Shown one piece after another: positions 56,934-64,000 of a DNA stretch of 64,000 nt. The DNA is taken from NCBI GenBank assembly GCA_944324685.1, contig CALUXG010000034.1, positions 1 through 64,000 on the forward strand. The letters run 5' to 3'. Made by a program: the position numbers and the translations under genes. The notes below the pieces were generated by a model that saw only the letters and a list, made by a program, of their open reading frames with translations, made no database searches and was not told the origin of the DNA. The DNA is from an uncultured Elusimicrobiales bacterium (lineage in GTDB: Bacteria; Elusimicrobiota; Elusimicrobia; Elusimicrobiales; Elusimicrobiaceae). Position 1 is the first letter of the stretch; every line of letters starts with the position of its first letter.

Positions 56934-57581
56934 TTAAAACATGCTTTGCGGCACAAAAACCACGTCCCCGGGCAGGAGGGGAATGTCCAAATTTTTACTG
57001 CCTTGTTTGGTAATTTGGCTTACGTCCACGTCCAATGCTTTCTGTACACCGTTTTCCATGCGCAGCACGCGCACGCGGGACGTATTGGCAATATCGGTAA
57101 ACCCGCCGACGGATGTAATGGCTTCCAGCACGGTCAACGGTTTCTCGGGAGGGATTTCAATGGCGGCCGGTTCTTTGACTTGTCCCAAGACATAGACGGT
57201 TTTATTGCCGTATTCTTGAATCAGCATGGAAACCTGCGGATTTTTTAGGTAAGTTTTTAATGCTTCGGCCAAACGGGTTTCGGCTTCGGCCACCGTATAG
57301 CCTGCAATATGAATATTGCCCACTAAAGGAAATGTAATGGCTCCGCTTCCGCTTATGCGCAAGGTGCGCGCCATATCGTCTTCCATAAAAACTTGTATTT
57401 CCAACAAGTCGCCGGCTTGTAATATATAAGCCGAAGAAGTGCGTACTTGCTCTATACCTCGGGAAATTTCCCCGGATACATCGCCGGCCGGCGCAGGACC
57501 TTGTTTTTGCACAGGCGTACCAGAGCAGGCGGTTAACAATACCGCCGCAAATAAAAGAGGCATAAAATAAGTTTTTGTCAT
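56934..57581 (-). CDS. Polysaccharide export lipoprotein (Wza-like)
   Basis: 215 residues. Lipoprotein signal with lipobox LTACSG; the polysaccharide export domain begins YILQAGDLLEIQVFMEDD, then two SLBB-type motifs (VYVLGQVKEPAAIEIPPEKPL...VLEAITSVGGFTD) and the end LLPGDVVFVPQSMF. It is shorter than E. coli Wza and lacks the C-terminal outer-membrane helix, so another protein, such as the barrel encoded at 49248, may form the outer pore. It sits 11 nt upstream of the kinase gene. Confidence 0.9.
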   Translation of the reverse strand: MTKTYFMPLLFAAVLLTACSGTPVQKQGPAPAGDVSGEISRGIEQVRTSSAYILQAGDLLEIQVFMEDDMARTLRISGSGAITFPLVGNIHIAGYTVAEAETRLAEALKTYLKNPQVSMLIQEYGNKTVYVLGQVKEPAAIEIPPEKPLTVLEAITSVGGFTDIANTSRVRVLRMENGVQKALDVDVSQITKQGSKNLDIPLLPGDVVFVPQSMF

Positions 57582-57597
57582 TACATATATTTTACTA

Positions 57598-57626
57598 AAT
57601 ATAGTCTCCTGAAAGAAGACTATATT
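57598..57626. repeat. Inverted repeat between the ligase and wza genes
   Basis: AATATAGTCT and AGACTATATT pair as 10-bp arms around a 9-nt loop. It lies at the end of the O-antigen ligase gene, 17 nt upstream of the wza start, and could be a weak terminator, an mRNA processing hairpin or an operator. Confidence 0.55.
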
Positions 57627-59253
57627 ATCGAGAGAGAAAATAAAGACGGGACAAGGCTTTCTCTTTGGGATATTTTTCCAAGTATTGAAGAGACAGCGCA
57701 TGGGCTTTGGCGCGCAGCGCCTTTTTGTCGTGTGTATTTTCCGCGCGCAGGCTTTGATTGTAATATGCGTTGCCTAAATACAAAGCATAGCGAGGGGAAG
57801 GGTAGTGTTTCAACGCGTTTTGGTAAGCGGCTATTTTGCTTTGTGCTTTTAAGCCGGATCCAAATAAATGCAGCCTCCATGCAATGGTTTTCTGCAGTGG
57901 GATAATACAGGCCGCTATGCAGAGCAAGACGGCTGCCGCCCGCAACAATGCCGGCGGCATATATGCACGAATATGATGTTTGTCATAAGAAGGACTGCAT
58001 GTCATGCCCAGCATCAGGAAAAATAGGTACGCCGTGGCCGGAATAAAAAAATCAAAATCCACGGCGCTGCCTATACTCATGACCGTCAATCCGGACAACA
58101 GAGAAGCAAATAAAAATTGTTTGCGCGCCGGCAGCCGTCGCATACGGCTAAAAGATTTTTTTATAAACCACAAAACACCGAATAAAACAGGCAAAAAACC
58201 AATATAACCCGTTCCCAACAGTATTTCCAGCCAATCGCTGTGCAGACGTTCCACATAATGGTTAAGTCTTTGCGGCATATAGGAGGTAATGGCCACCGGC
58301 ATGGCTCCGATCCCTATGCCCCAAAGGGGGTAATCTTTCAACATATTCAATGAAGTGCGGTAAAGCATTTTGCGCGTTTGTGTGGACGTATCGGAAACGC
58401 GGTGTGCAAAAGCGTTTATTTCATCTACATGAGACAGCACCCAGCCGGAACATAAAACCAATGCCGTCAATGTAAGGAGCAGCCCTTTCAGGCGCGTTTT
58501 TGTATTTTTGGCAATGAAACCGGCGCATAAAAAAGCATAGCTGAAAATACCTATGCCTAAAGCCAGCATGCCACCGCGCGACCGCGTAAAAACCGTACCG
58601 GCGCATAACCCCAGAAAAACCAAAGAGAAGAAAATTTGCCTAAAACAAAACGGACCCTTGCGTCCATTTGCGGCAAAACGGCTGTAATCTAAAAAGGATA
58701 CGGCGGTGTATCCCAGCGTCATCACCGCGCTCATGCCTAAAAATATGCCGGCATGATTGCGGTTCAAAAACGGACCGATGCCTCCTTTCTTCCCTGCTAG
58801 ATAGTAAATATAATCTCCATCGGGCATGCATAAGGCGCATAATGCGACGGCCAAGCCGCATAAAGCGGCCAACATGGCGAAAAATTTTAATTCGCGTGAG
58901 GTTTGAAGCAACTGGCTGACCAAAAAGCACAAAAGCAAATACGTAACAAACAGAGAAGCATGTTCCAGCGTATATAAACGCATGAGCGTGGATGGATACC
59001 AAGCGGCCTTGTCCAGCAGAGTTTGAGGAAATGCGCTTTGCAGCAGGGCAAACAATGTCAAAAAGCCCAGTGTGAACAAAACGGGCTTGAAAAGAGGTGT
59101 GATCACGATATGCCGCCGCGAAAATGCCAACAGCCATATGCTTAGCATAATGCCGCCCTGCATAACGGAAAAAGCCCATGGTTCTGCTCCCGCAAAAGCA
59201 AACGAAACAAAGAAGAGGAGCAAGACCAAAATACTCTTCAGAAATACGTCCAT
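57625..59253 (-). CDS. O-antigen ligase/polymerase-like membrane protein
   Basis: 542 residues with about 12 helices. The long periplasmic loop and the motif GFLTLFALLQSAFPQ, GIGPFLNRNHAGIFLGM and FTRSRGGMLALGIG are typical of the Wzy/WaaL family (Wzy_C domain). The C-terminal 80 residues form TPR-like helices (AAYQNALKHYPSPRYALYLGNAYYNQ). It joins glycan units or attaches them to an acceptor. Start at 59253, divergent from the phosphatase gene; the short gap must hold both promoters. Confidence 0.85.
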   Translation of the reverse strand: MDVFLKSILVLLLFFVSFAFAGAEPWAFSVMQGGIMLSIWLLAFSRRHIVITPLFKPVLFTLGFLTLFALLQSAFPQTLLDKAAWYPSTLMRLYTLEHASLFVTYLLLCFLVSQLLQTSRELKFFAMLAALCGLAVALCALCMPDGDYIYYLAGKKGGIGPFLNRNHAGIFLGMSAVMTLGYTAVSFLDYSRFAANGRKGPFCFRQIFFSLVFLGLCAGTVFTRSRGGMLALGIGIFSYAFLCAGFIAKNTKTRLKGLLLTLTALVLCSGWVLSHVDEINAFAHRVSDTSTQTRKMLYRTSLNMLKDYPLWGIGIGAMPVAITSYMPQRLNHYVERLHSDWLEILLGTGYIGFLPVLFGVLWFIKKSFSRMRRLPARKQFLFASLLSGLTVMSIGSAVDFDFFIPATAYLFFLMLGMTCSPSYDKHHIRAYMPPALLRAAAVLLCIAACIIPLQKTIAWRLHLFGSGLKAQSKIAAYQNALKHYPSPRYALYLGNAYYNQSLRAENTHDKKALRAKAHALSLQYLEKYPKEKALSRLYFLSR

Positions 59254-59289
59254 ACCGGTTATTGTATAAAATTTGATATAGTGATAACG

Positions 59290-59739
59290 ATGAAAGTGCT
59301 TTTTGTATGTCATGCCAATATATGCCGCAGTTTTATGGCGCAGCAGCTGATGCGCCAAGAACTGCCGCAAGCGCAGGTTTTTTCCCGCGGACTATATGCC
59401 GACTCCTCTTTATCTGTGCCGGAGAAAATCCGTCTTTTTCTGGAAAAGAACGGGGCGAAAGCGTCTGTGCATACGCCGTTGTTACTGACGAAAGAAGATA
59501 TAAAGGAAGCCGATATCGTTTTCTTTATGGAAAAACAACACTTGGATATGCAAACTGATCGCTGGGCCGAATACAGCGATAAAATGTGGCTTCTTCGGGA
59601 CTTTGCTTTTGGTGAAGAAAAAGACGTACCGGACCCTATTGGTTTGTCCGGCCGCGCCTTTGAAAAAAACGCTCTTTTATTGGCGCGGGCCGTGCATGCG
59701 GCTGCACAAAAACTCAAAAACGGCCAGCTTGTCTTGTAG
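59290..59739 (+). CDS. Low-molecular-weight protein tyrosine phosphatase (Wzb-like)
   Basis: 149 residues. Catalytic loop CHANICRS (C-x5-R) at residues 7-14 and the general acid Asp in VPDPIG. It would dephosphorylate the Wzc-type kinase encoded nearby. The ATG at 59290 is preferred over a GTG at 59281, since MKVLFVCHANICRS is the normal beginning of the family. Confidence 0.92.
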   Translation: MKVLFVCHANICRSFMAQQLMRQELPQAQVFSRGLYADSSLSVPEKIRLFLEKNGAKASVHTPLLLTKEDIKEADIVFFMEKQHLDMQTDRWAEYSDKMWLLRDFAFGEEKDVPDPIGLSGRAFEKNALLLARAVHAAAQKLKNGQLVL

Positions 59740-59760
59740 GCGGATGTTTTTGGGAAAAGT

Positions 59761-59789
59761 TTGAGCAAAAAGTCTAAAATTGCTATAAT
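59761..59789 (+). promoter_or_regulatory. tRNA-Val promoter
   Basis: TTGAGC (59761-59766), 17-nt spacer, TATAAT (59784-59789) preceded by TGC, giving an extended -10. Transcription would start about 10 nt before the tRNA. Confidence 0.8.
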
Positions 59790-59807
59790 AAAATCGTTGG
59801 GATTTTT

Positions 59808-59882
59808 GGGCAGTTGGCGCAGCGGTAGCGCGTCCGCCTCACACGCGGAAGGTCACAGGTTCAAATCCTGTACTGCCCACCA
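59808..59882 (+). tRNA. tRNA-Val(CAC)
   Basis: 75 nt with encoded CCA end. Acceptor arm GGGCAGT/ACTGCCC, D arm with GCGCAGCGGTAGCGC, anticodon stem TCCGC/GCGGA with loop CTCACAC (anticodon CAC, reads GUG), T arm ACAGG/CCTGT with TTCAAAT. Every stem pairs. Confidence 0.97.
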
Positions 59883-59887
59883 TTTTT

Positions 59888-60272
59888 CTTCTTAAAACGG
59901 TTTCTGGCGTTGTTGCCGGCTTCCTCGGATACTTCGGGCTTGTGCCCTTTTACAGTATACACTCGGTCGCCGTCGCCTAGCCAGAAGCCGTTTTCCTTTG
60001 AAAAATCCATTTACGCGGCGCAAAGAAACAATCGGCGGGTTCTTCTTAAAACGGTTTCTGGCGTTGTTGCCGGCTTCCTCGGATACTTTGGGCTTGCGCC
60101 CTTTTACAGTATACACTCGGTCGCCGTCGCCTAGCCAGAAGCCGTTTTTCTTTGAAAAATCTATTTACGCGCCGCGGAGAAACAATCGGCGGGTTCTTCT
60201 TAAAACGGTTTCTGGCGTTGTTGCCGGCTTCCTCGGATACTTCGGGCTTGCGCCCTTTTACAGTATACATCT
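59888..60272 (+). repeat. 154-bp tandem repeat, two and a half copies, with long inverted arms
   Basis: Units start at 59888, 60042 and 60196 (period 154). Copies 1 and 2 differ at roughly eight positions, and the third stops at about 60272. Each full unit contains AAAACGGTTTCTGGC and, 71 nt later, GCCAGAAGCCGTTTT, which pair with one G-T exception (copy 1: 59894-59908 with 59980-59994). No transposase is linked. It starts 5 nt behind the tRNA CCA end. Open frames of 74 residues in the repeat shift frame from unit to unit and are unlikely to be genes. Confidence 0.85.
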
Positions 60273-60357
60273 TGTTTTGGCTCCAGCGGCCGCCTTGATA
60301 TTTGCTATACTATATACACAATTAAATATCTGGTTTTTGGGAGAAGAATAACAGAAT

Positions 60358-61035
60358 ATGGAATGGAGTTTGCTGATTAACGCTTTTATCGGTATTTTGG
60401 CTATTTTAAATCCCATCGGCAACGTACCTATTTTTTTGGAACACGTGGAAAATGACACGCCAAAAGTACAGCGTGCGGTGGCTATTTTAATGGCTTTGTC
60501 CATCTTTATTATGTTGGTGTTGTTTTTTATGTTTGGCACGCATATTCTAAGCGTATTCGGCATTACGCTGCCGGCCTTTCGGCTGGCGGGTTCTGTCATT
60601 ATTTTGATCGTCGGGCTGCGCATGTTGCAGGGAAAAAGCAAGTTTGATCCCGCCGGCATTGAAACTGCTTCGGCGCAGGGAGGCACGTTTTCTCAGGCGC
60701 GCAACCGCTTAAGTCATATTTTAGTGCCGGTGGCCATGCCTTTGTTCATTGGTCCGGGATCTATTACCACGGTCGTTTTATACGCGGAAAAGGTGAATAC
60801 GTTTCCTATGTACGTAATGATGATTCTGGTTATTTTATTAGCGACGGCAGCCGTAGGCGTGTGTCTGGTGGTGTCTCGCAGTATTTTTAATTTGCTGGGG
60901 ACGAACGGCACGCAAATTGTCATTCGTTTTATGGGTATGATTTTGTGTGCTATTGCTATGCAGTTTATGATAGACGGAGTGGCGCAGTTGCTGCCCGGGG
61001 TGCTGAACGCCAATTTTATACACGGCGTGGTCTGA
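60358..61035 (+). CDS. MarC-family integral membrane protein
   Basis: 225 residues with six helices. MarC/UPF0056 motifs include FIGILAILNPIGNVPIFLEH at the N-terminus and VPVAMPLFIGPGSITTVVLYAE in the middle. Function is unsettled; it is not an antibiotic resistance gene despite its name. A TGCTATACT element lies at 60302-60310, and GGGAGAAG is the ribosome site. Confidence 0.88.
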   Translation: MEWSLLINAFIGILAILNPIGNVPIFLEHVENDTPKVQRAVAILMALSIFIMLVLFFMFGTHILSVFGITLPAFRLAGSVIILIVGLRMLQGKSKFDPAGIETASAQGGTFSQARNRLSHILVPVAMPLFIGPGSITTVVLYAEKVNTFPMYVMMILVILLATAAVGVCLVVSRSIFNLLGTNGTQIVIRFMGMILCAIAMQFMIDGVAQLLPGVLNANFIHGVV

Positions 61036-61125
61036 GTCTTTTGCAGAATAACATATGCGCGCGGAATGGATTTCTCCTTCCGCGTGTTTTTTTGTCGTTT
61101 GCGTGATTTGGAGTACAATATATAC

Positions 61126-63114
61126 ATGGAGCGTTTTAAGCTTGTTTCCTCATTTACCCCTTCCGGCGATCAGCCTAAAGCCATCGCCGCCTTGACGCGC
61201 GGCGTGCTGGAAGGGCAGAAACGCCAAACGCTTTTGGGCGTAACAGGATCAGGCAAAACGTTTACCATTGCCAATGTCATCGCCCAATTAAACCGTCCAA
61301 CGCTGATTTTATCTCCCAATAAAGTTTTGGCCGCCCAGCTGTATGCGGAGTTTAAGCATTTTTTTCCGGAGAATGCCGTTGAATATTTTATCTCTTATTA
61401 TGATTATTATCAGCCGGAGGCCTATATTCCGCAAACGGACACGTATATTGAAAAAGATTCCGCCGTCAACGACCATATAGACAAGTTGCGGCTGAAGGCC
61501 ACTACTTCTTTGCTGACGCGGCGCGATACCATTGTCGTGGCGTCCGTATCCTGCATTTATAATATCGGTTCGCCGGACAGTTACAGCGAACTGTGTGTTT
61601 ACTTAAAAAAAGGGGTGGCGTTTTCCCGTTCTCAACTGGGCGTATTGTTGATTAAAATTCAGTACAACCGCAATGAAATGGAATTTGTTGCCGGCACATT
61701 TCGCATGCGCGGCCCGTATGTGGATATTTTCCCGCCGTATGGACTGAACGCTGTGAGGGTGGAAATCAAAGGAAAAAATATAGCCGCAGTTTATGAGATA
61801 CATCCGATAACGGGCGATATTGTGCGGGAATTGGACGAAGCATGGGTGTATCCGGCCAAACATTTTGTCGTCAAAGATGAGGACCGCGAACGCGCCTTGG
61901 ATCAAATCCGCTCTGATTTGTCCAAACGTCACGCCGAATTGCAAGCACAGGGCAAGGAACTGGAAGCCTATCGCTTAAAACAGCGTACGGAATACGATTT
62001 GGAAATGCTGCAACAAGCCGGCTTTTGCCCGGGGATTGAAAATTATTCGCGCTATATGGACGGACGCAAACCCGGGCAAAGGCCCAACTGCCTCATAGAT
62101 TATTTCCGCAAATACGATGATTTTTTAATGGTTGTAGACGAGAGCCATGTGGCTTTGCCGCAGGTGCGCGGCATGTTCAACGGAGACCGTTCCCGCAAAC
62201 AAATGCTGGTGGATTTTGGATTTCGGCTTCCGTCTGCGCTGGACAATCGGCCTTTGAAATTTGACGAGTTTGAAAGCCTGCTTCCCGCCACCATTTTTGT
62301 TTCCGCAACACCCGGGCCGTATGAGCTACAAGCCTGCGGGGGTGAAATCGTGGAACAGGTTATCCGCCCTACCGGATTGGTGGATCCGAAAGTTACCGTA
62401 CATCCCAGTGCGGGTCAGATAGACCATCTGTTGAAAAAAATCCAAGAACATATCGCCAAAAAAGAACGCACGCTGGTATTGTCCATGACCAAAAAAACAG
62501 CGGAAGATTTAAGCGCGTTTTTGATTGAAAAAGGTGTAAAAACCCGTTATTTGCATTCGGATATTGATGCCTTGGAACGCGTGGAAATTTTGAAACAGTT
62601 CCGTCAGGGAGTATTTGATGTTTTGGTGGGTATTAATCTGCTGCGCGAGGGAATAGATATTCCGCAAGTGGGATTGGTGGCCATTTTGGGGGCGGACAAC
62701 GAAGGCTTTTTAAGAAACGCCACTACGCTTATTCAAATTTCGGGCCGCGCCGCGCGCAACGTCGGCGGAGAAGTGGTGCTGTATGCCGACCGCGAAACCG
62801 AAAGCATGAAATATGCGCTGGGCGAAATGAACCGCCGCCGCGCCATACAGCAAGCATACAATAAAGAACATCATATTACACCGCGGACGATTCAAAAGGC
62901 GGAAGTGGAGTTGAAAGAATTTGAAAACAGCGCCAAAAATGAGGGGCTGGGCATTTTGCATTCCGCATTACCTGCTCCGACGGTAAAAAATATAGGCAAG
63001 CTGGCGGCGGAACTGGAACGGCAAATGCGTGAGGCCGCGGATAATTTGAATTTTGAATTGGCGGCGGATTTGAGAGACCGTTTGTTTGAATTAAAACAAA
63101 TGAAGCTGAAATAA
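61126..63114 (+). CDS. uvrB: Excinuclease ABC subunit B
   Basis: 662 residues. Walker A LLGVTGSGKTFTIANVI near residue 38, the beta-hairpin YYDYYQPEAYIPQTDTYIEKD, helicase motifs including DESHVALPQ and the late QISGRAARN, and a C-terminal UVR domain with LAAELERQMREAADNLNFELAADLRDRL. It checks DNA damage and recruits UvrC. TACAAT at 61112-61117 with TTGTCG 16 nt earlier is the likely promoter, giving a leader of only a few nt before the ATG at 61126. Confidence 0.98.
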   Translation: MERFKLVSSFTPSGDQPKAIAALTRGVLEGQKRQTLLGVTGSGKTFTIANVIAQLNRPTLILSPNKVLAAQLYAEFKHFFPENAVEYFISYYDYYQPEAYIPQTDTYIEKDSAVNDHIDKLRLKATTSLLTRRDTIVVASVSCIYNIGSPDSYSELCVYLKKGVAFSRSQLGVLLIKIQYNRNEMEFVAGTFRMRGPYVDIFPPYGLNAVRVEIKGKNIAAVYEIHPITGDIVRELDEAWVYPAKHFVVKDEDRERALDQIRSDLSKRHAELQAQGKELEAYRLKQRTEYDLEMLQQAGFCPGIENYSRYMDGRKPGQRPNCLIDYFRKYDDFLMVVDESHVALPQVRGMFNGDRSRKQMLVDFGFRLPSALDNRPLKFDEFESLLPATIFVSATPGPYELQACGGEIVEQVIRPTGLVDPKVTVHPSAGQIDHLLKKIQEHIAKKERTLVLSMTKKTAEDLSAFLIEKGVKTRYLHSDIDALERVEILKQFRQGVFDVLVGINLLREGIDIPQVGLVAILGADNEGFLRNATTLIQISGRAARNVGGEVVLYADRETESMKYALGEMNRRRAIQQAYNKEHHITPRTIQKAEVELKEFENSAKNEGLGILHSALPAPTVKNIGKLAAELERQMREAADNLNFELAADLRDRLFELKQMKLK

Positions 63115-63163
63115 ACGGTAAGAATCGTTTGTTTTTGCCCGCCGCGGCTTAAGTTGGTAAAAT

Positions 63164-63754
63164 ATGTATATGCAAGAGATGACCCTTTCTTTGCCGTGCG
63201 TGAGCCGCATGGTCAGCGTGGATGTGCTGGACAGCACACAGAATTTGGCGCGTGAATTGCTGCAGCAAGGATGTGAAGCAAACACGTTGGTATTGGCCTA
63301 TGAACAAACAAACGCCTGTGAAAAAAACGGGCGGACTGGCCGCGGCGGCGTATATTTTACGCTGATATTGCGCCCGCGAGAACTCCTTCCGCATCCGGAA
63401 CAATTTGCCGCCAGAGCGGCGCAGGCTGTTGCGGAGGCCTTGCAAAATTTATTTCGTTTTAAGACAAAGACAACGAATGCCCATGACGTATGCGTGTGGG
63501 ACGGAGAGGCAAAATCTTGGAAGAAAACAGGAAACGTTTCGGCGGAAGTATCTACCGGAGCAGATAAGACACTGTGGGTATTGCTTTCGGTCTGCGTACA
63601 CGTAAACGATAAATTGCCCGTTTCTCTGCCCGCATGCAGCTGTGTCAAAAAACTGCTCGGGCGGGAAATAGACCCCGAATGGGTATTGCAGGAAACGTTG
63701 GAGGCGTTTTGGAGACGCTATGCCCCTTCTCAATTTGCCTCCCTCCGGCAATAA
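63164..63754 (+). CDS. Divergent BirA-like (biotin/lipoate ligase fold) protein
   Basis: 196 residues. DVLDSTQNLARELLQQG and VLAYEQTN followed by NGRTGRGGVYFTLILRP match the start of the biotin protein ligase catalytic domain. The usual GRGRxGRxW is disturbed (ACEKNGRTGRGGVYF), and the KWPNDV lysine motif is replaced by KTKTTNAHDVCVW. The C-terminus RYAPSQFASLRQ is short and no regulatory HTH is present. It could be a reduced ligase or an inactive homologue. Three ATG codons (63164, 63170, 63179) compete as start; no Shine-Dalgarno is seen. Confidence 0.65.
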   Translation: MYMQEMTLSLPCVSRMVSVDVLDSTQNLARELLQQGCEANTLVLAYEQTNACEKNGRTGRGGVYFTLILRPRELLPHPEQFAARAAQAVAEALQNLFRFKTKTTNAHDVCVWDGEAKSWKKTGNVSAEVSTGADKTLWVLLSVCVHVNDKLPVSLPACSCVKKLLGREIDPEWVLQETLEAFWRRYAPSQFASLRQ

Positions 63755-63760
63755 GATATA

Positions 63761-63790
63761 AAAAACCCGCTATGGATTAAGCGGGTTTTT
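63761..63790. terminator. Bidirectional terminator between birA-like and response regulator genes
   Basis: AAAAACCCGC and GCGGGTTTTT, 10-bp stem, 10-nt loop. Confidence 0.93.
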
Positions 63791-63804
63791 GTTTGCGGCA
63801 AATA

Positions 63805-64000
63805 TTAAGCGTCGCCCAGACATTGTTTTACTTTGATTATCAGTTCTTTTAGTACGAACGGTTTGGCGCAGAAAGCTTTTACTTGAGGGAAAGGCTGGAA
63901 CATGTGTTCGGATTCTACCAAAGCGGAAGTAATGATGACGGGTATGCCGTTTAATTCATCGTCTTGTTCCATGATAGAAACCACCGCCCGTCCGTCAATT
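63805..64000 (-). CDS. Response regulator receiver domain, C-terminal part
   Basis: The minus-strand frame from the window edge to TAA at 63805 encodes 65 residues. IPVIITSALVESEHMF and AFCAKPFVLKELIIKVKQCL match the beta4 strand (switch Thr/Ser) and the conserved Lys-Pro of CheY-like receivers. The protein ends right after helix alpha5, so it is a single-domain regulator or one whose output domain lies before the receiver. The phosphorylated Asp is outside the window. Confidence 0.85.
   Translation of the reverse strand, partial: IDGRAVVSIMEQDDELNGIPVIITSALVESEHMFQPFPQVKAFCAKPFVLKELIIKVKQCLGDA

Noticed and set aside
59892-60270. Repeated 74-residue minus-strand frames (59892-60116, 60046-60270)
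   Set aside because: They are the same stretch read twice in a 154-bp repeat, Arg/Lys-rich, with the period breaking frame; no ribosome site.
59888-60272. CRISPR array
   Set aside because: Units are long and contiguous, with no short repeat and unique spacers and no cas genes.
59808-60272. Integration (att) site at the 3' end of tRNA-Val
   Set aside because: The repeat units do not duplicate the tRNA 3' end, and no integrase gene is near.

Overview
The window reads as chromosomal DNA around the replication origin of a Gram-negative, strictly anaerobic, fermentative bacterium. The best guess is a gut-type member of the Elusimicrobiota. Support: an outer membrane (Kdo phosphatase KdsC, heptose epimerase HldD, several beta-barrel proteins, Wza), superoxide reductase, flavodiiron protein and rubredoxin in place of catalase and SOD, and two PilE-like pseudopilins with almost identical N-termini, a hallmark of sequenced Elusimicrobium-type genomes. 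No rRNA gene is present, so the phylum call is inference.

Layout. 1-3375 (-): TPR protein (cut by the window edge), serS, a small membrane protein and a CsgG-like lipoprotein. 3439-7702 (+): kdsC, a small barrel, a DUF1646 permease, an MgtC-family protein and a DegT-type sugar aminotransferase. 7755-8329: AT-rich, no gene. 8376-12367 (-): parB, parA, lepB and a GT4 glycosyltransferase, with two parS-like palindromes. 12515-12970 (-): a pseudopilin. 13265-15653 (-): an oxygen/superoxide defence operon (desulfoferrodoxin, flavodiiron protein, flavin reductase, rubredoxin). 15714-17565: candidate two-part oriC around dnaA. 17566-24038 (+): dnaN, a DUF721/DciA-like gene, gyrB, gyrA, with no recF. 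24209-25669 (+): a GH13 enzyme. 25893-33472 (+): the F-type ATP synthase operon, with hldD sitting between atpA and atpG. 33641-34108 (+): a second pseudopilin. 34160-35407 (-): glyA. 35577-42745 (+): a deoxyhypusine-synthase-like protein, a barrel, DoxX, dnaX, recR, comEC and guaD. 42773-48513 (-): AI-2E-family protein plus a peptidoglycan recycling operon (ampG, murQ, anmK, nagZ). 48705-59739: exopolysaccharide region (barrel pair, glycosidase-like protein, sugar transferase, two sugar-nucleotide enzymes, a frameshifted Wzc-type kinase, Wza, O-antigen ligase/polymerase, LMW-PTP). 59808-60272: tRNA-Val(CAC) followed by a 154-bp tandem repeat. 60358-64000: marC, uvrB, a divergent BirA-like protein and the end of a response regulator.

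How the genes fit together. The origin block holds initiation (dnaA, dnaN, DciA-like), topology (gyrAB) and segregation (parAB/parS). The redox operon would pass electrons from NAD(P)H through the flavin reductase and rubredoxin to the flavodiiron protein and superoxide reductase. AmpG, NagZ, AnmK and MurQ together form a muropeptide import and MurNAc/GlcNAc salvage route. The polysaccharide cluster has a Wzx/Wzy-type export kit, although no flippase lies in the window.

The most unusual signals are a ~90-nt non-coding leader that is nearly the same upstream of the two unlinked pseudopilins, the structured 154-bp tandem repeats behind the tRNA, hldD inside the atp operon, a ComEC whose metallo-beta-lactamase domain has lost its metal-binding motif, and a GyrA with Ile at the quinolone-critical position.
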